DNA of 58,921 nucleotides from a virus: IMG/VR virus record IMGVR_UViG_3300018080_000203, positions 1-58,921 of that record. The stretch is one strand, 5' to 3'. Shown here one piece after another: positions 16,811-24,870 of the stretch (the stretch's first letter is position 1; every line of letters begins with the position of its first letter). A program made the translations under genes and the position numbers. The notes under the pieces are model-generated. The model worked only from the letters and a program-made list of their open reading frames with translations, was not told the DNA's origin and searched no databases.

Positions 16811-17506
16811 TCACTCTCCCGCCAATGACGATTTAGGCTCTACACTTGTTTCAACATTTGGCGAAGTAGGAGCGATATAAGGATCGTTGAAGTCAAGTTC
16901 AGCTTCACATCTCAGAGATATCGTCCAGCCAATCATTCGATCAGCAACATCGGCTACCTCATCAAGGGAATCAAGAGATTCTTGGAAAGCATAGTATCCT
17001 CGTTGCTCTCCCTCAGAATCAATCAAATAAATCTGCCCATACGCCCAAAACTTTTGACCGATCTGTCTGAGCATCAAATCAGCCTGAGCTCTTTGTCTTG
17101 CTCTTATATGAATTTCGTAAGAAATATCATACGGGTACGCCCAAGCCTTGAACTCCAACGCTGACGGTCCCTGAACCCCATTGCCTGCCGTTACCAAATG
17201 AGAAGTCGCAGATGGTGTTCTGTATTCGTGGCCACCTGGAAACCATCGATTCATTGCTATCGTCACTGCCGTACGTGAAACAGCCACATGAGGAATCAAT
17301 CCTTCTTGATACACATCCTCTGGATTTTGCCAAATAACAGGAACATGACCACCATACAAATCAGGACCAAGAACTCCTTCGATAGCTATCGCGTAATCCT
17401 GCACTGTCTCTCCATCGAGCTCGATTTCGATCAGTTCTGCACCCATAGTGCGCACCAATCCTTCATCATAGTCTCTAAGAAAAACAATGCCAGTTCTTGC
17501 GCTCAT
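16811..17506 (-). CDS. Putative tail terminator/completion protein
   Basis: A 231-residue protein. The centre (LEFKAWAYPYDISYEIHIRARQRAQADLMLRQIGQKFW) and the following DEVADVADRMIGWTISLRCEAELD strand resemble tail-completion proteins that cap the tube and join it to the head. The place between connector-type genes and the sheath fits. A GTG overlaps the preceding gene, but the ATG at 17506 is better placed after GGAGTGTG. The family is inferred from context and general shape. Confidence 0.5.
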   Translation of the reverse strand: MSARTGIVFLRDYDEGLVRTMGAELIEIELDGETVQDYAIAIEGVLGPDLYGGHVPVIWQNPEDVYQEGLIPHVAVSRTAVTIAMNRWFPGGHEYRTPSATSHLVTAGNGVQGPSALEFKAWAYPYDISYEIHIRARQRAQADLMLRQIGQKFWAYGQIYLIDSEGEQRGYYAFQESLDSLDEVADVADRMIGWTISLRCEAELDFNDPYIAPTSPNVETSVEPKSSLAGE

Positions 17507-18309
17507 CACACTCCTGCCGCTACTAGATCTTGAAACCGTTGAAGTCTTTTGGCTACTGAAGCCCTCTCATATTGAAGGTCTTCTGCCGTCTTAAATCCAG
17601 CGTCTTGTGGACTAGAAATCCACTTTTCAAGAGATTTCAAAGCTCTCTTAGTAATCGTATTAGGCACCGCTCGTATAGCTGGTTTCCAGTGCGATCGTCC
17701 AGGTATAGGCGGAATTCCAAATTCGTATCTTAGTACCTCAAAGGCAATATCACGAGTTACACGTCGACTCAATAGGGCCTTAGACGGTGGACGCAATTGA
17801 ACTCCAAGATCTTTTAGTTCTTGGCGAACTTCTCTGAGTTCTTGGCGTCTTCGAGACTCTATCACACGAGCTTCCTTTTCCGTTACTCTTCGAGAAAGCA
17901 TGCTTGCTTCAAATCTGCTTGGCTCGTACGGCAACGTGTCCATTGTCCAAGGATTGCTACGTTCTAGAACCACTGTTGCAGGCTCCACAACTTCGCCACC
18001 CCTCACCTTTGGACGAACGTACAACACCGTTCTCTTTACGTCAACGGAACGTAGTCTCTGAGACGCTGCCCAACCTGGCGGAAGAATTGCCGTTAACTCC
18101 CACCCTTGTATGCTTGGAAGGTCTCTCACTCTGAGCATATCAGGATATCCTTCAATATCTTTTGGAGCTGCCGATTGAACCAACTTAAGAACATCAAATG
18201 CAACCAACTGAGGAAGGGTCTTGACAATAGCTTCCACGCGTTCAGGAAGCTCATCAACAAGCTTCAACTTCTTTTTATTTCTTGGATCTTGTTTGACAGC
18301 AAATCTCAT
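17506..18309 (-). CDS. Hypothetical neck/connector-region protein
   Basis: A 267-residue basic protein, with a mixed alpha/beta N-terminus and a highly charged helix in the centre (VTEKEARVIESRRRQELREVRQELKDLG split across two turns). No family recognised. It overlaps its neighbours by a few bases on both sides, so it is co-translated with the putative tail terminator. A neck or head-tail joining role is plausible. Confidence 0.5.
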   Translation of the reverse strand: MRFAVKQDPRNKKKLKLVDELPERVEAIVKTLPQLVAFDVLKLVQSAAPKDIEGYPDMLRVRDLPSIQGWELTAILPPGWAASQRLRSVDVKRTVLYVRPKVRGGEVVEPATVVLERSNPWTMDTLPYEPSRFEASMLSRRVTEKEARVIESRRRQELREVRQELKDLGVQLRPPSKALLSRRVTRDIAFEVLRYEFGIPPIPGRSHWKPAIRAVPNTITKRALKSLEKWISSPQDAGFKTAEDLQYERASVAKRLQRFQDLVAAGV

Positions 18310-18644
18310 GCTGTTTTACCTTTTGTTGGTATTACCTGAATCATTTTGTTAATCATGTCAATGTGTTCTGTGCAAGCACCAACAAATCCCTTGCCCTTAA
18401 CCTCAATCAAACGAGTAGATTCTTTGCCACATCTAAAACAAATATCAGCAATAGTTTGCCTGGTTAGTGGTCCCTCGTATTCTGGAAAAGCCAACTCAAC
18501 TATAGGTCCACCACAACTACGTCCCCTCAACGCATGCCCGCAATGTTTTTCCCCGCGTTTTATCCCAATATGAAGCTTTGTGCAATTGGCACAAATAAAC
18601 GAAAAACCAATCTCTCTCAATCTGTCAGACAAATAATTGCTCAC
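18306..18644 (-). CDS. Zinc-ribbon protein
   Basis: A 112-residue protein with two Cys/His clusters: C-x2-C near residue 18 then CG--RGRSCGG near residue 38, and C-x2-CG near residue 70 then C-x2-H. This suggests two zinc-binding sites, often seen in small nucleic-acid-associated phage proteins. Two GTG codons are possible starts; AGGAGG lies nine bases before the second (18644), which I prefer. It overlaps gene 18641-18991. Confidence 0.55.
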   Translation of the reverse strand: MSNYLSDRLREIGFSFICANCTKLHIGIKRGEKHCGHALRGRSCGGPIVELAFPEYEGPLTRQTIADICFRCGKESTRLIEVKGKGFVGACTEHIDMINKMIQVIPTKGKTA

Positions 18645-18991
18645 GGCCACTTGCCTCCTTGATATGCACTCGGCCTAAGTCCACCACCGCGTACATACAA
18701 CGACCTAATGCGAGTCATTCTGTCTGTTTTGACATCTGGAGTGGGCAAAATCCAAACAATATATTTTTCTGGATTGACATCTACCTCAAGAGTTGTCCCA
18801 GACGAAATATCCTGGACACGAATTATGCCAGTTGGAAGATCGACATTTGTGACACGTCCTTTTTTGATAACATTGACACCGCGCTTAGTTCTGACTGAAA
18901 CCATCTGACCAGGCACAAGCACAACGCGCTCAGCCGCTTCGTCAAGAAGCCTTGCTCCAATAGCCTCATAAAGTTGCGCGGAAAGATTCAT
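18641..18991 (-). CDS. Small protein with short capsid-tag-like N-terminus
   Basis: A 116-residue protein. The N-terminus MNLSAQLYEAIG has the L-x-E-A form of a T4-type prohead protease site and resembles the leaders of T4 internal proteins. The rest is a beta barrel-like domain (GQMVSVRTKRGVNVIKKGRVTNVD, then TTLEVDVNPEKYIVWILP). No family recognised. ATGA overlap with gene 18988-19206 shows tight coupling. An internal head or connector protein is my inference. Confidence 0.5.
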   Translation of the reverse strand: MNLSAQLYEAIGARLLDEAAERVVLVPGQMVSVRTKRGVNVIKKGRVTNVDLPTGIIRVQDISSGTTLEVDVNPEKYIVWILPTPDVKTDRMTRIRSLYVRGGGLRPSAYQGGKWP

Positions 18992-19206
18992 TTTGGTTTC
19001 GCTCCAATACTTACTAGATACCCCTCAGCATGATCGAACGAAGCACGCTTGCCAAGACTCTTCTCCTTGCCATCCACTGAAACAAACCACTCTCTCTTGC
19101 CTTTTTTGTATAACTTGGCAAGACCTTTAGTGGTCTTCATCTCAAACCCTTCTGGCGTCCTTTCCCACTCAGACAAGGCTACCTCTAACTCTTCGCTCAA
19201 CCTCAT
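18988..19206 (-). CDS. Small protein with short leader
   Basis: A 72-residue basic protein starting MRLSEELEVAL, close to the start of genes 19214-19594 and 23549-23884. The remainder (FEMKTTKGLAKLYKKGKREWFVSVDGKEKSLGKR) is a small beta domain. The ATG at 19206 matches the leader family; longer in-frame starts add a segment unlike the relatives. No known family. Confidence 0.5.
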   Translation of the reverse strand: MRLSEELEVALSEWERTPEGFEMKTTKGLAKLYKKGKREWFVSVDGKEKSLGKRASFDHAEGYLVSIGAKPK

Positions 19207-19213
19207 AACCACC

Positions 19214-19594
19214 TCACCTAAAAAACGAACGGACACCCTTTTGAGCCGCAGCAAAGGCCATTGTGTCACCACCCTGAACCCTCCAAGTGCGCCTACCGCT
19301 ATTTACGACGAAATCATCACCATAATCACGCAACTGTCCAAGGATTTTTCGAGCAAGCTTATACGCATCCTTCTTTTTTTCAAAAGTCTTTTTTGTCTCA
19401 CCACGACCTTTGATTTTAGCCTCAACGCGCCACTTTTTGTTAGGTCTCGATAAAAACAAACGTGGCCCTTTTGCTTCCACACCCTTTCTGCCCTTAGTGA
19501 TAAAAACCGGCGAAAGGTGCATTCCATGCGCGACATGCATTTCGTAAGGTGTCGGCACCTTGAGAGCTTCTTCGAGTTGTCGCGACAATCTCAT
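19214..19594 (-). CDS. Small basic protein with leader and VPTP linker
   Basis: A 126-residue basic protein. It begins MRLSRQLEEALKVPTPYEM, combining an L-x-E-A site with the VPTP linker seen in the tagged family at 20152-24839. The body is very rich in Lys and Arg (KKWRVEAKIKGRGETKKTFEKKKDAYKLARK), which would suit a DNA-condensing internal protein. It overlaps gene 19591-20151 by four bases. Confidence 0.5.
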   Translation of the reverse strand: MRLSRQLEEALKVPTPYEMHVAHGMHLSPVFITKGRKGVEAKGPRLFLSRPNKKWRVEAKIKGRGETKKTFEKKKDAYKLARKILGQLRDYGDDFVVNSGRRTWRVQGGDTMAFAAAQKGVRSFFR

Positions 19595-20151
19595 ATTCTC
19601 GAATGCTCCGTCTTGCGAAATGGAACAAATTTACTCCGTTGCTTCAATTCTATTTTGAACTGGACAAAAGTCGCTGTTGTAAAAACATTCCCGTCACGAG
19701 TAGCCTTAGTAACATCCCATTGGGTTTCTTCAGGATCGTACCCAAATGGCGGTGCAGCCCAAAACTCCAAAACATCACCTTTTTTAGGATACGGCGCCTC
19801 TCTATCTTCAAATTCTTTTCGAGAAATCCATGCGACAGCATCAGCTTCTGTGCGTTCACCAACCTCAGTGGCTTCCTCTGTAATATTGTCGCTCTGAGGA
19901 AAATCAATGGTTGCCCACAGCTCAAACGGCCCCTCGTAACTCCACTCTTTGCCCTCCAATGAAGGTTCTTTATAAAGCGGATCTCGATTCTTTGCACGAC
20001 GAATCACATAAAGCTTTACTGGCTCACCAGCAAGCCGCGCTGGCTCACTCGCTATCGAGTCCCATAAAGCCCGCTCATCTCCACAATCCCCACAGTCACC
20101 ACCTGGAAAAAGTCTCCTCTTGGGCTTACAATCGTCACCACAAAACGCCAT
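19591..20151 (-). CDS. Putative connector-region structural protein
   Basis: A 186-residue protein. The N-terminus is Cys-rich (CGDDC, GGDCGDCGDE). The rest is beta-rich with WATIDFPQSDN, KKGDVLEFWAAPPFG and WDVTKATRDGNVFTTATFVQFKIELK, reminiscent of small head-tail joining proteins. It separates the short-leader genes from the long-leader array. No exact family. Confidence 0.5.
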   Translation of the reverse strand: MAFCGDDCKPKRRLFPGGDCGDCGDERALWDSIASEPARLAGEPVKLYVIRRAKNRDPLYKEPSLEGKEWSYEGPFELWATIDFPQSDNITEEATEVGERTEADAVAWISRKEFEDREAPYPKKGDVLEFWAAPPFGYDPEETQWDVTKATRDGNVFTTATFVQFKIELKQRSKFVPFRKTEHSRI

Positions 20152-20916
20152 CTATGCCAACCTCCAAACAGGGTCACCCCTCATAGAGCCGCCAACCACC
20201 CTGCCCTCTTTCTCCAGAGCATAGAGAGCTTTCATAAACTCAGTAGCAGAAGTTCCCTTGAGACGCTTGTCCCTAAAAACCAACCTTTCCACATGATTGG
20301 TCATCATCCACTTGTCAAACTTTATCGCTTTCAAAATATTTCTTTTGAGCAAATCCATAGTGGCTGCTTGGACAATAGTCGGTTCCTTGGCTAGTTGCTT
20401 TTGTGGCTGTGGCTTTTTTTCCTTGCCAGCCGCAATCTCCTGCATGATGCGAAGGTTTTTTCTAATCACCCCTGGATTGTTGGCTCTCAGAAGCTCTGGG
20501 ATCACCTCAATCCATCGATCAACGACTCGCTGAGCGTCTTTCTTTTTTTTATGAAAGGTGCCTTTAAATCCAGAAAACTCCACCAATTGACCAGATGGCA
20601 CATGGGTTATCATCCATCCTCGACGAGCACCAACAGTGCTCTTGTGGACCGCCCAGACACCCTTTACCGAAACTTTCAGCGTATCTTTTATGTCTTCCTC
20701 GCCTGGATGCTTTGCCTTGATCACAAAATCGAACTTTTTGGTCGACCAGCCCTTAGACTTTTGCGCCTTCGGCTTCATGCCCATGGACCCCGGAGATGGT
20801 ACCTCATAAGCCTGTGCTCCTGAACCAGCCGTTGCCTCGAAGATACCCTCGATCTCGGCCTCCTGGATACCCATGATAGCTTTCGTAAGAATGACGTTTG
20901 CCCTCTCGATGTCCAC
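20152..20916 (-). CDS. Leader-tagged protein 1 (winged-helix-like C-terminus)
   Basis: A 254-residue protein, first of seven that share the N-terminal leader MDIExxNxxLxxAI-QE-EIE. Here the leader ends in IFEATAG (possible cleavage after Glu28 or so) and then YEVPSPG. The middle holds a basic domain with a FDFVIKAKHPGEEDIKDTLKVSVKG strand. The C-terminal 75 residues look like a winged helix (KFDKWMMTNHVERLVFRDKRL, ATEFMKALYALEKEGRVVGG). The start is GTG at 20916. I infer a capsid-targeted DNA-binding protein. Confidence 0.6.
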   Translation of the reverse strand: MDIERANVILTKAIMGIQEAEIEGIFEATAGSGAQAYEVPSPGSMGMKPKAQKSKGWSTKKFDFVIKAKHPGEEDIKDTLKVSVKGVWAVHKSTVGARRGWMITHVPSGQLVEFSGFKGTFHKKKKDAQRVVDRWIEVIPELLRANNPGVIRKNLRIMQEIAAGKEKKPQPQKQLAKEPTIVQAATMDLLKRNILKAIKFDKWMMTNHVERLVFRDKRLKGTSATEFMKALYALEKEGRVVGGSMRGDPVWRLA

Positions 20917-20919
20917 AAC

Positions 20920-21432
20920 CTACCCTCCTAGCTCGGCGATTTTCTTCTTGAGTCGTCGGATTTCATCGTTTCTCCAAGCAATACTTAAATCACGTTTAGC
21001 TTTTCTTCCCATAGCTCGACCAGGTATCTCTATTGCATCTTTCATTGCCGCCATATGAGCATCCCGTTGTTGTTTCTCTAATTTTTTCAACTCACGCTTG
21101 TAATCCTTGACACTTTTCAGCTTATCAATCAGTCGATCACAAGCCATCTGCCAAGCTCCAATGTGATCGATTCCCATTGAACGTGGAATATCAGAGTTTT
21201 TCTTGATTTTTCGCAAATTTGTCTTGTTTACCTTCAAGCCTTTCTTTTTGAGATAAGCTATAACAGCTTCACGAGCTTCTATTTGTGTTCTGTCCCATTT
21301 GCGCATTGGCTTTTCGCCAGGAATCGGTACATCGTAGCTCGTAACACCACGAGCTACAGCTTCATCAATTTCTCTTTCCTGAAAAGAAAGAATAGCTTTG
21401 GTGAGCACCGAATTTATACGCTCTATATCCAT
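20920..21432 (-). CDS. Leader-tagged protein 2
   Basis: A 170-residue basic protein with the shared leader (MDIERINSVLTKAI, EREIDEAVARG, then YDVPIPG). The leader is slightly shortened: the IDE-A site comes about four residues earlier than in relatives. The body is helical and Lys-rich (KKKGLKVNKTNLRKIKKN) with a long charged helix (KLKSVKDYKRELKKLEKQQRD) and a C-terminal RRLKKKIAELGG. No known domain. Probably DNA- or RNA-associated. Confidence 0.6.
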   Translation of the reverse strand: MDIERINSVLTKAILSFQEREIDEAVARGVTSYDVPIPGEKPMRKWDRTQIEAREAVIAYLKKKGLKVNKTNLRKIKKNSDIPRSMGIDHIGAWQMACDRLIDKLKSVKDYKRELKKLEKQQRDAHMAAMKDAIEIPGRAMGRKAKRDLSIAWRNDEIRRLKKKIAELGG

Positions 21433-21433
21433 C

Positions 21434-21880
21434 TCAAAAAGTCTCCCCTGTTTCAGCAGCTACATGATCAGCCGCTTCTTGAGCACGCTTATTAATCCAT
21501 ACGACGACTTTTTTAAGAGAAGCATCGTCAATGCTATCCCACCTATTAACAGCACTTTCTCCTTGATAAGCCCGAGCCTTGTACTTGTATCTTACAGGCT
21601 TTCCGTTCCACTTAAACTCAATAATATTAATACCTGGTGATACATCCGCTGATCTTATAAACCAACTCCAATCACCATGATAAAGACGAAATTCATCGCT
21701 CTTCAACGCTCGTTTTACCTTCGCTATCGTGATTTTTTTTATCCTCACTGCCTTCTTAGGACTTGGAACACGATACGACGTAACGCCATGAGCAGTCGCC
21801 TCGATTATCTCCTCGATCTCGTTCTCTTGAAAGGCAAGAATAGCATTATTGAGTATCGAATTTATACGCTCGATGTCCAT
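21434..21880 (-). CDS. Leader-tagged protein 3 (paralogue of protein 4)
   Basis: A 148-residue protein. Leader MDIERINSILNNAI, EIIEATAHG, then YRVPSPK. The body is full-length homologous to protein 4: KITIAKVKRALK, then a strand with RSADVSPGINIIEFKWNGKPVRY, and a C-terminal helix ending AQEAADHVAAE. The body looks like a small alpha/beta domain. Longer in-frame starts upstream overlap gene 21885-22337 and lie outside the leader pattern, so ATG 21880 is preferred. Confidence 0.65.
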   Translation of the reverse strand: MDIERINSILNNAILAFQENEIEEIIEATAHGVTSYRVPSPKKAVRIKKITIAKVKRALKSDEFRLYHGDWSWFIRSADVSPGINIIEFKWNGKPVRYKYKARAYQGESAVNRWDSIDDASLKKVVVWINKRAQEAADHVAAETGETF

Positions 21881-21884
21881 CTTG

Positions 21885-22337
21885 CTATACCCTTCTTTTC
21901 TCAGCCGCCACATGATCGGCCGCCTCTTGAGCATGCTCGTTAGCCCACGCAATAGCCTCTTTGAGAGAAACTTCCATTTTAGGATGGCCCTGCCATCTGT
22001 AAAGAGCGCGTTTTCCCTGATATACCTGAACTCGATATTCATATTTCACAGGCTCACCAGCCCACTTGCGCTCCACGATATAAACCCCAGGTGACACCTC
22101 GGCCGATCTACTAAACCATTCCTTGGTGTGATCAAGACGAAACTTCTCTTTTTTTAGTGCTCGTTTCACCATCGCTTCAGTAATCTTCTTCACCTTTATT
22201 GGTTTTGAGATTTTCGGACTTGGTACTTCGTATGACGAAACGCCATAAGCAGTCGCCTCGATCATCTCCTCGATCTCGCGTTCCTGAAAAGCAAGGATTG
22301 CACGAATTAAAACCGAATTAACTTGCTCAACATCCAT
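21885..22337 (-). CDS. Leader-tagged protein 4 (paralogue of protein 3)
   Basis: A 150-residue protein. Leader MDVEQVNSVLIRAI, EMIEATAYG, then YEVPSPK. The body matches protein 3 from end to end (KITEAMVKRALK, RSAEVSPGVYIVERKWAGEPVKY, EHAQEAADHVAAE), showing a tandem duplication of the whole gene. Function unknown; conservation of body as well as leader argues that both are maintained. Confidence 0.65.
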   Translation of the reverse strand: MDVEQVNSVLIRAILAFQEREIEEMIEATAYGVSSYEVPSPKISKPIKVKKITEAMVKRALKKEKFRLDHTKEWFSRSAEVSPGVYIVERKWAGEPVKYEYRVQVYQGKRALYRWQGHPKMEVSLKEAIAWANEHAQEAADHVAAEKRRV

Positions 22338-22340
22338 GGC

Positions 22341-22673
22341 CTACTCCTCTTCGTCACCTTTAGGCTTTGTCTGCACACGATGCACCATCAAAGCAGCGCA
22401 TGCACCTTCAGGAGACTTCACCGAGGTACAATCAGACAAAGCATCAATGCAATCTCTGATAGTATCGAAATCGCCTTTTTTGTTGCGATACTTTTCCATG
22501 CACTTAGCTTGTTTCGACCTTTTCTTTTTCTTTTTCTTTGCTTTCTTGGCAACCTCTTTAGGTGTCGGAATCCTGAAGCCACCAATTGCCGCCTCACTTA
22601 TTTCTTGAAGTTCGCCTTCGCGAAGCCCAACAATGGCCTTCACCAGCACCGCATTGACTTTCTCAATATCCAT
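22341..22673 (-). CDS. Leader-tagged protein 5 (Cys module)
   Basis: A 110-residue protein. Leader MDIEKVNAVLVKAI, EISEAAIGGF, then RIPTPK. A Lys-rich linker (AKKAKKKKKKRSKQ) leads to a Cys module: KCMEKYRNKKGDFDTIRDC, LSDCTSVKSPEGACAAL. This resembles the C-terminal Cys module of gene 12636-13037. ATG 22673 is preferred to the GTG three codons upstream because GGAAGG is then nine bases away. The DNA at the start is nearly identical to that of protein 6. Confidence 0.6.
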   Translation of the reverse strand: MDIEKVNAVLVKAIVGLREGELQEISEAAIGGFRIPTPKEVAKKAKKKKKKRSKQAKCMEKYRNKKGDFDTIRDCIDALSDCTSVKSPEGACAALMVHRVQTKPKGDEEE

Positions 22674-22678
22674 CCCGC

Positions 22679-23188
22679 TCACCCTTCCTTGAAAATTCTG
22701 TAATGAAAATCACGAGTTTGCCAGTGAGGGTCATCAATAGTTTTAACAGGAGACGGACCTTTGAATCGATAGACCTTCAATAAACCACCGGCAACTAATG
22801 AGACCAATGCCTTGACCTCATTTTTTTTCAACTTTTTATGACGACCAATAACAAGCAAAAGTGCACCCCACGGCCCCTCATACTCCATCTTCTTGAACAG
22901 ACCAAGAACTTTCTTTTGCGTCTTATTGAGTTTTCCTTTTTTAGCAGGCTTTATCCCTTGAAGTTTAGCGTCACCATAACGAACATTTTCACCAACAGAG
23001 TCATCAACAACATCTTTAGACTTGTCAATACCACCCTTCATCTCGCCTGCCCCAATAGTCCCTGGAGCTGGAACATCATACTTGCCAGTCACTCCCCAAG
23101 CCATCGCCTCAATAATCTCCTCAGACTCAACTTCCTGAAGACCAACGATAGCCTTTACGAGCACTGCATTGACTTTTTCAATATCCAT
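22679..23188 (-). CDS. Leader-tagged protein 6 (winged-helix-like C-terminus)
   Basis: A 169-residue protein. Leader MDIEKVNAVLVKAI, EIIEAMAWG, then YDVPAPG. A Gly/Asp-rich linker follows. The C-terminal 85 residues look like a winged helix (LNKTQKKVLGLFKKMEYEG, LKKNEVKALVSLVAGGLLKVYRF). It would bind nucleic acid if the fold is right. The first 46 bases around its start match those of protein 5 with two differences. Confidence 0.6.
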   Translation of the reverse strand: MDIEKVNAVLVKAIVGLQEVESEEIIEAMAWGVTGKYDVPAPGTIGAGEMKGGIDKSKDVVDDSVGENVRYGDAKLQGIKPAKKGKLNKTQKKVLGLFKKMEYEGPWGALLLVIGRHKKLKKNEVKALVSLVAGGLLKVYRFKGPSPVKTIDDPHWQTRDFHYRIFKEG

Positions 23189-23193
23189 CCCGC

Positions 23194-23520
23194 TCACCCT
23201 TCCTTGTCGTCAAACGCAACACCCATAATGTCGTGCAATTGAATCCATCCAGGAGACGACGACAAAAACATCGCCATCTCTTCTTTCGCCTTTGATGCCT
23301 CAACAGTATCGACCACATCATTCTCGGGCTCAATGTTTGGCTTGCCACCAATACGCCGAAGTTGACGAACCATTTTGAAACGTTCACCGCCTTTGGTCAC
23401 AGTATGAGCTGACCTTTGCGAAGTAAAACGTCCATCGTTCCCGTGATAAGTCACAGCTTCATCAATGGTTTCTCCAACCACAACACCGATGATTTTACCC
23501 AACCTCTTAGCCAATGACAT
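23194..23520 (-). CDS. Small protein with short leader and IDE-A site
   Basis: A 108-residue protein. The N-terminus MSLAKRLGKIIGVVVGETIDEAVTY ends in an I-D-E-A site like that of leader protein 2. The rest is polar (NDGRFTSQRSAHTVTKGG) with a helical C-terminus. ATG 23520 is preferred to the GTG three codons upstream because AGGTGG then has normal spacing. Likely a further processed head protein; no known family. Confidence 0.5.
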   Translation of the reverse strand: MSLAKRLGKIIGVVVGETIDEAVTYHGNDGRFTSQRSAHTVTKGGERFKMVRQLRRIGGKPNIEPENDVVDTVEASKAKEEMAMFLSSSPGWIQLHDIMGVAFDDKEG

Positions 23521-23548
23521 TATCGCCACCTATTCTGTTGGTTCAAGA

Positions 23549-23884
23549 TCACAAAATAATAGAATCGATACTTTTAGAAATAGATTCCAATTTCTTCTGG
23601 ATTGCTTTTATATTCTTATACAATCCTCCTATTTCTTTTTCAGCATTTTCCAACGTCTTTCGTTCGCGTGAAGAAAAACTAAAAGGCAAATCATCTGACG
23701 AAGGACCATAAAGATTTGCTTTTAAACTATTTCTCACATTCAATGCCTTTTTAGCAAAAATCTTACCAATATCATCAGCAAGATGCTCAAGATTCATTGA
23801 ATGCCCAGCTAATATCTCTTTAAAACTCTCACCCATTTGCTCGTTTTTCAAAGTTGCTTCAAATAACTCTTTTGACAACGACAT
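23549..23884 (-). CDS. Coiled-coil protein with LFE-A leader
   Basis: A 111-residue helical protein starting MSLSKELFEATLKN, with an L-F-E-A site at residues 7-10. Long helices follow, the last being a coiled coil (LENAEKEIGGLYKNIKAIQKKLE). It may be an internal or core protein. No known family. Confidence 0.5.
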   Translation of the reverse strand: MSLSKELFEATLKNEQMGESFKEILAGHSMNLEHLADDIGKIFAKKALNVRNSLKANLYGPSSDDLPFSFSSRERKTLENAEKEIGGLYKNIKAIQKKLESISKSIDSIIL

Positions 23885-23901
23885 GATTCTCCTCTTCCTT
23901 T

Positions 23902-24426
23902 CTACACCGTTGGCTCGATTTCACGGAACAAATCCTTGAACCGTTTGTATTTAGCCGGCGCTTCTGGTTCCATCGCATGCTTCATCGTACGCCGCACACC
24001 TTTTTGAGTCTGCCTTACACTGCTCAATTTAGCGCCTTTTTTATAGGGGGGTTTGAGGTACCCATACCTCGTCAACGCCCAACGACATATGTTCCACGCC
24101 GCCCTAGTGCTATGTTTTTTTTGAGGCTTTCCGCCTTTCTTGCTTGGCTTGCCTCCTCGTACTGCCAATACACAATGCTGCAACTGAGCAGGCACCTGAT
24201 CGACTTTAGCCTTGGCCTTTATCCCACCTGGTTTGGGTTTCTGCTTTGGTGGCTTCTTGCGCAATCCACCACGAGCCGCTTTTTTTGCTTTCCTCTTTGG
24301 TGGTTTTACATCTGCCTTCTTTTCTTTCTTTTTCTCGATTTTCTTTTTTAACTCAGCAGGAGTAGGCACACGATAACCGCCAATCTTAGCCTGTTCAAAA
24401 AGCTCATCAAGCGGAATCCAATTCAT
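23902..24426 (-). CDS. Very basic protein with LFE leader and YRVPTP linker
   Basis: A 174-residue, strongly basic protein. It begins MNWIPLDELFEQAKIGGYRVPTP, sharing its first residues with gene 29336-29557 and its linker with the tagged family. A Lys-rich stretch follows (EKKKEKKADVKPPKRKAKKAARGG). The C-terminal part (LQHCVLAVRGGK, AAWNICRWALTRYGYL, GVRRTMKHAM) resembles a helical C-terminal domain found in assorted phage proteins. A DNA-packing internal protein is plausible. Confidence 0.55.
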   Translation of the reverse strand: MNWIPLDELFEQAKIGGYRVPTPAELKKKIEKKKEKKADVKPPKRKAKKAARGGLRKKPPKQKPKPGGIKAKAKVDQVPAQLQHCVLAVRGGKPSKKGGKPQKKHSTRAAWNICRWALTRYGYLKPPYKKGAKLSSVRQTQKGVRRTMKHAMEPEAPAKYKRFKDLFREIEPTV

Positions 24427-24440
24427 ATCAATCCCAACTA

Positions 24441-24839
24441 CTAAACATCGTATTCAGAAGGACCAGACATTTTGCTACCCAAATGTGCAAAACGACCAAT
24501 GGCCTTTTGAAAATTCATCTCTATCTTCTTAAGCACTCTTCCGTCAACATTTTTGGCCATTGCATTCGCTTCTTTTTTTGCGTTATCCTCGCTTTTATAC
24601 GGACCAAATCTCACCGGCTCACCATGAGGGCCAACACCAGGACCAACACCAAAAACATACCACCTGTCCGGGCTCAGAGTCTTGAGCTTTCGCCCAAGCA
24701 TTCTTTTGGTGCTCTTGGCAAAAACGACCTGAAACACAGGTACATCAGGATTCAATGCCTCAGTCATCGTTTCAATCTCGCTTTCCTGAAGACCAAGAAT
24801 AGCCTTAGAAAGCACCGAGTTGACTCGCTCAATATCCAT
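24441..24839 (-). CDS. Leader-tagged protein 7
   Basis: A 132-residue protein. Leader MDIERVNSVLSKAI, ESEIETMTEALNP, then a different linker (VPVFQVVFAK). The body holds RWYVFGVGPGVGPHGEPVRFGPYKSEDNAKKEANAM split over a Gly-rich loop and a helix, possibly a small SPOR-like alpha/beta unit. ATG 24839 is preferred: AAAGGAGC precedes it, and the leader then aligns with its relatives. It is separated from the other six by three short-leader genes. Confidence 0.6.
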   Translation of the reverse strand: MDIERVNSVLSKAILGLQESEIETMTEALNPDVPVFQVVFAKSTKRMLGRKLKTLSPDRWYVFGVGPGVGPHGEPVRFGPYKSEDNAKKEANAMAKNVDGRVLKKIEMNFQKAIGRFAHLGSKMSGPSEYDV

Positions 24840-24870
24840 AACGTTGCTCCTTTCTTTCGAGCTATTTTTC

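Noticed and set aside
21881-22042. Longer N-terminus for leader-tagged protein 3
   Set aside because: The extra 54 residues overlap gene 21885-22337 in another frame and precede the conserved leader, which has its own start and ribosome site.
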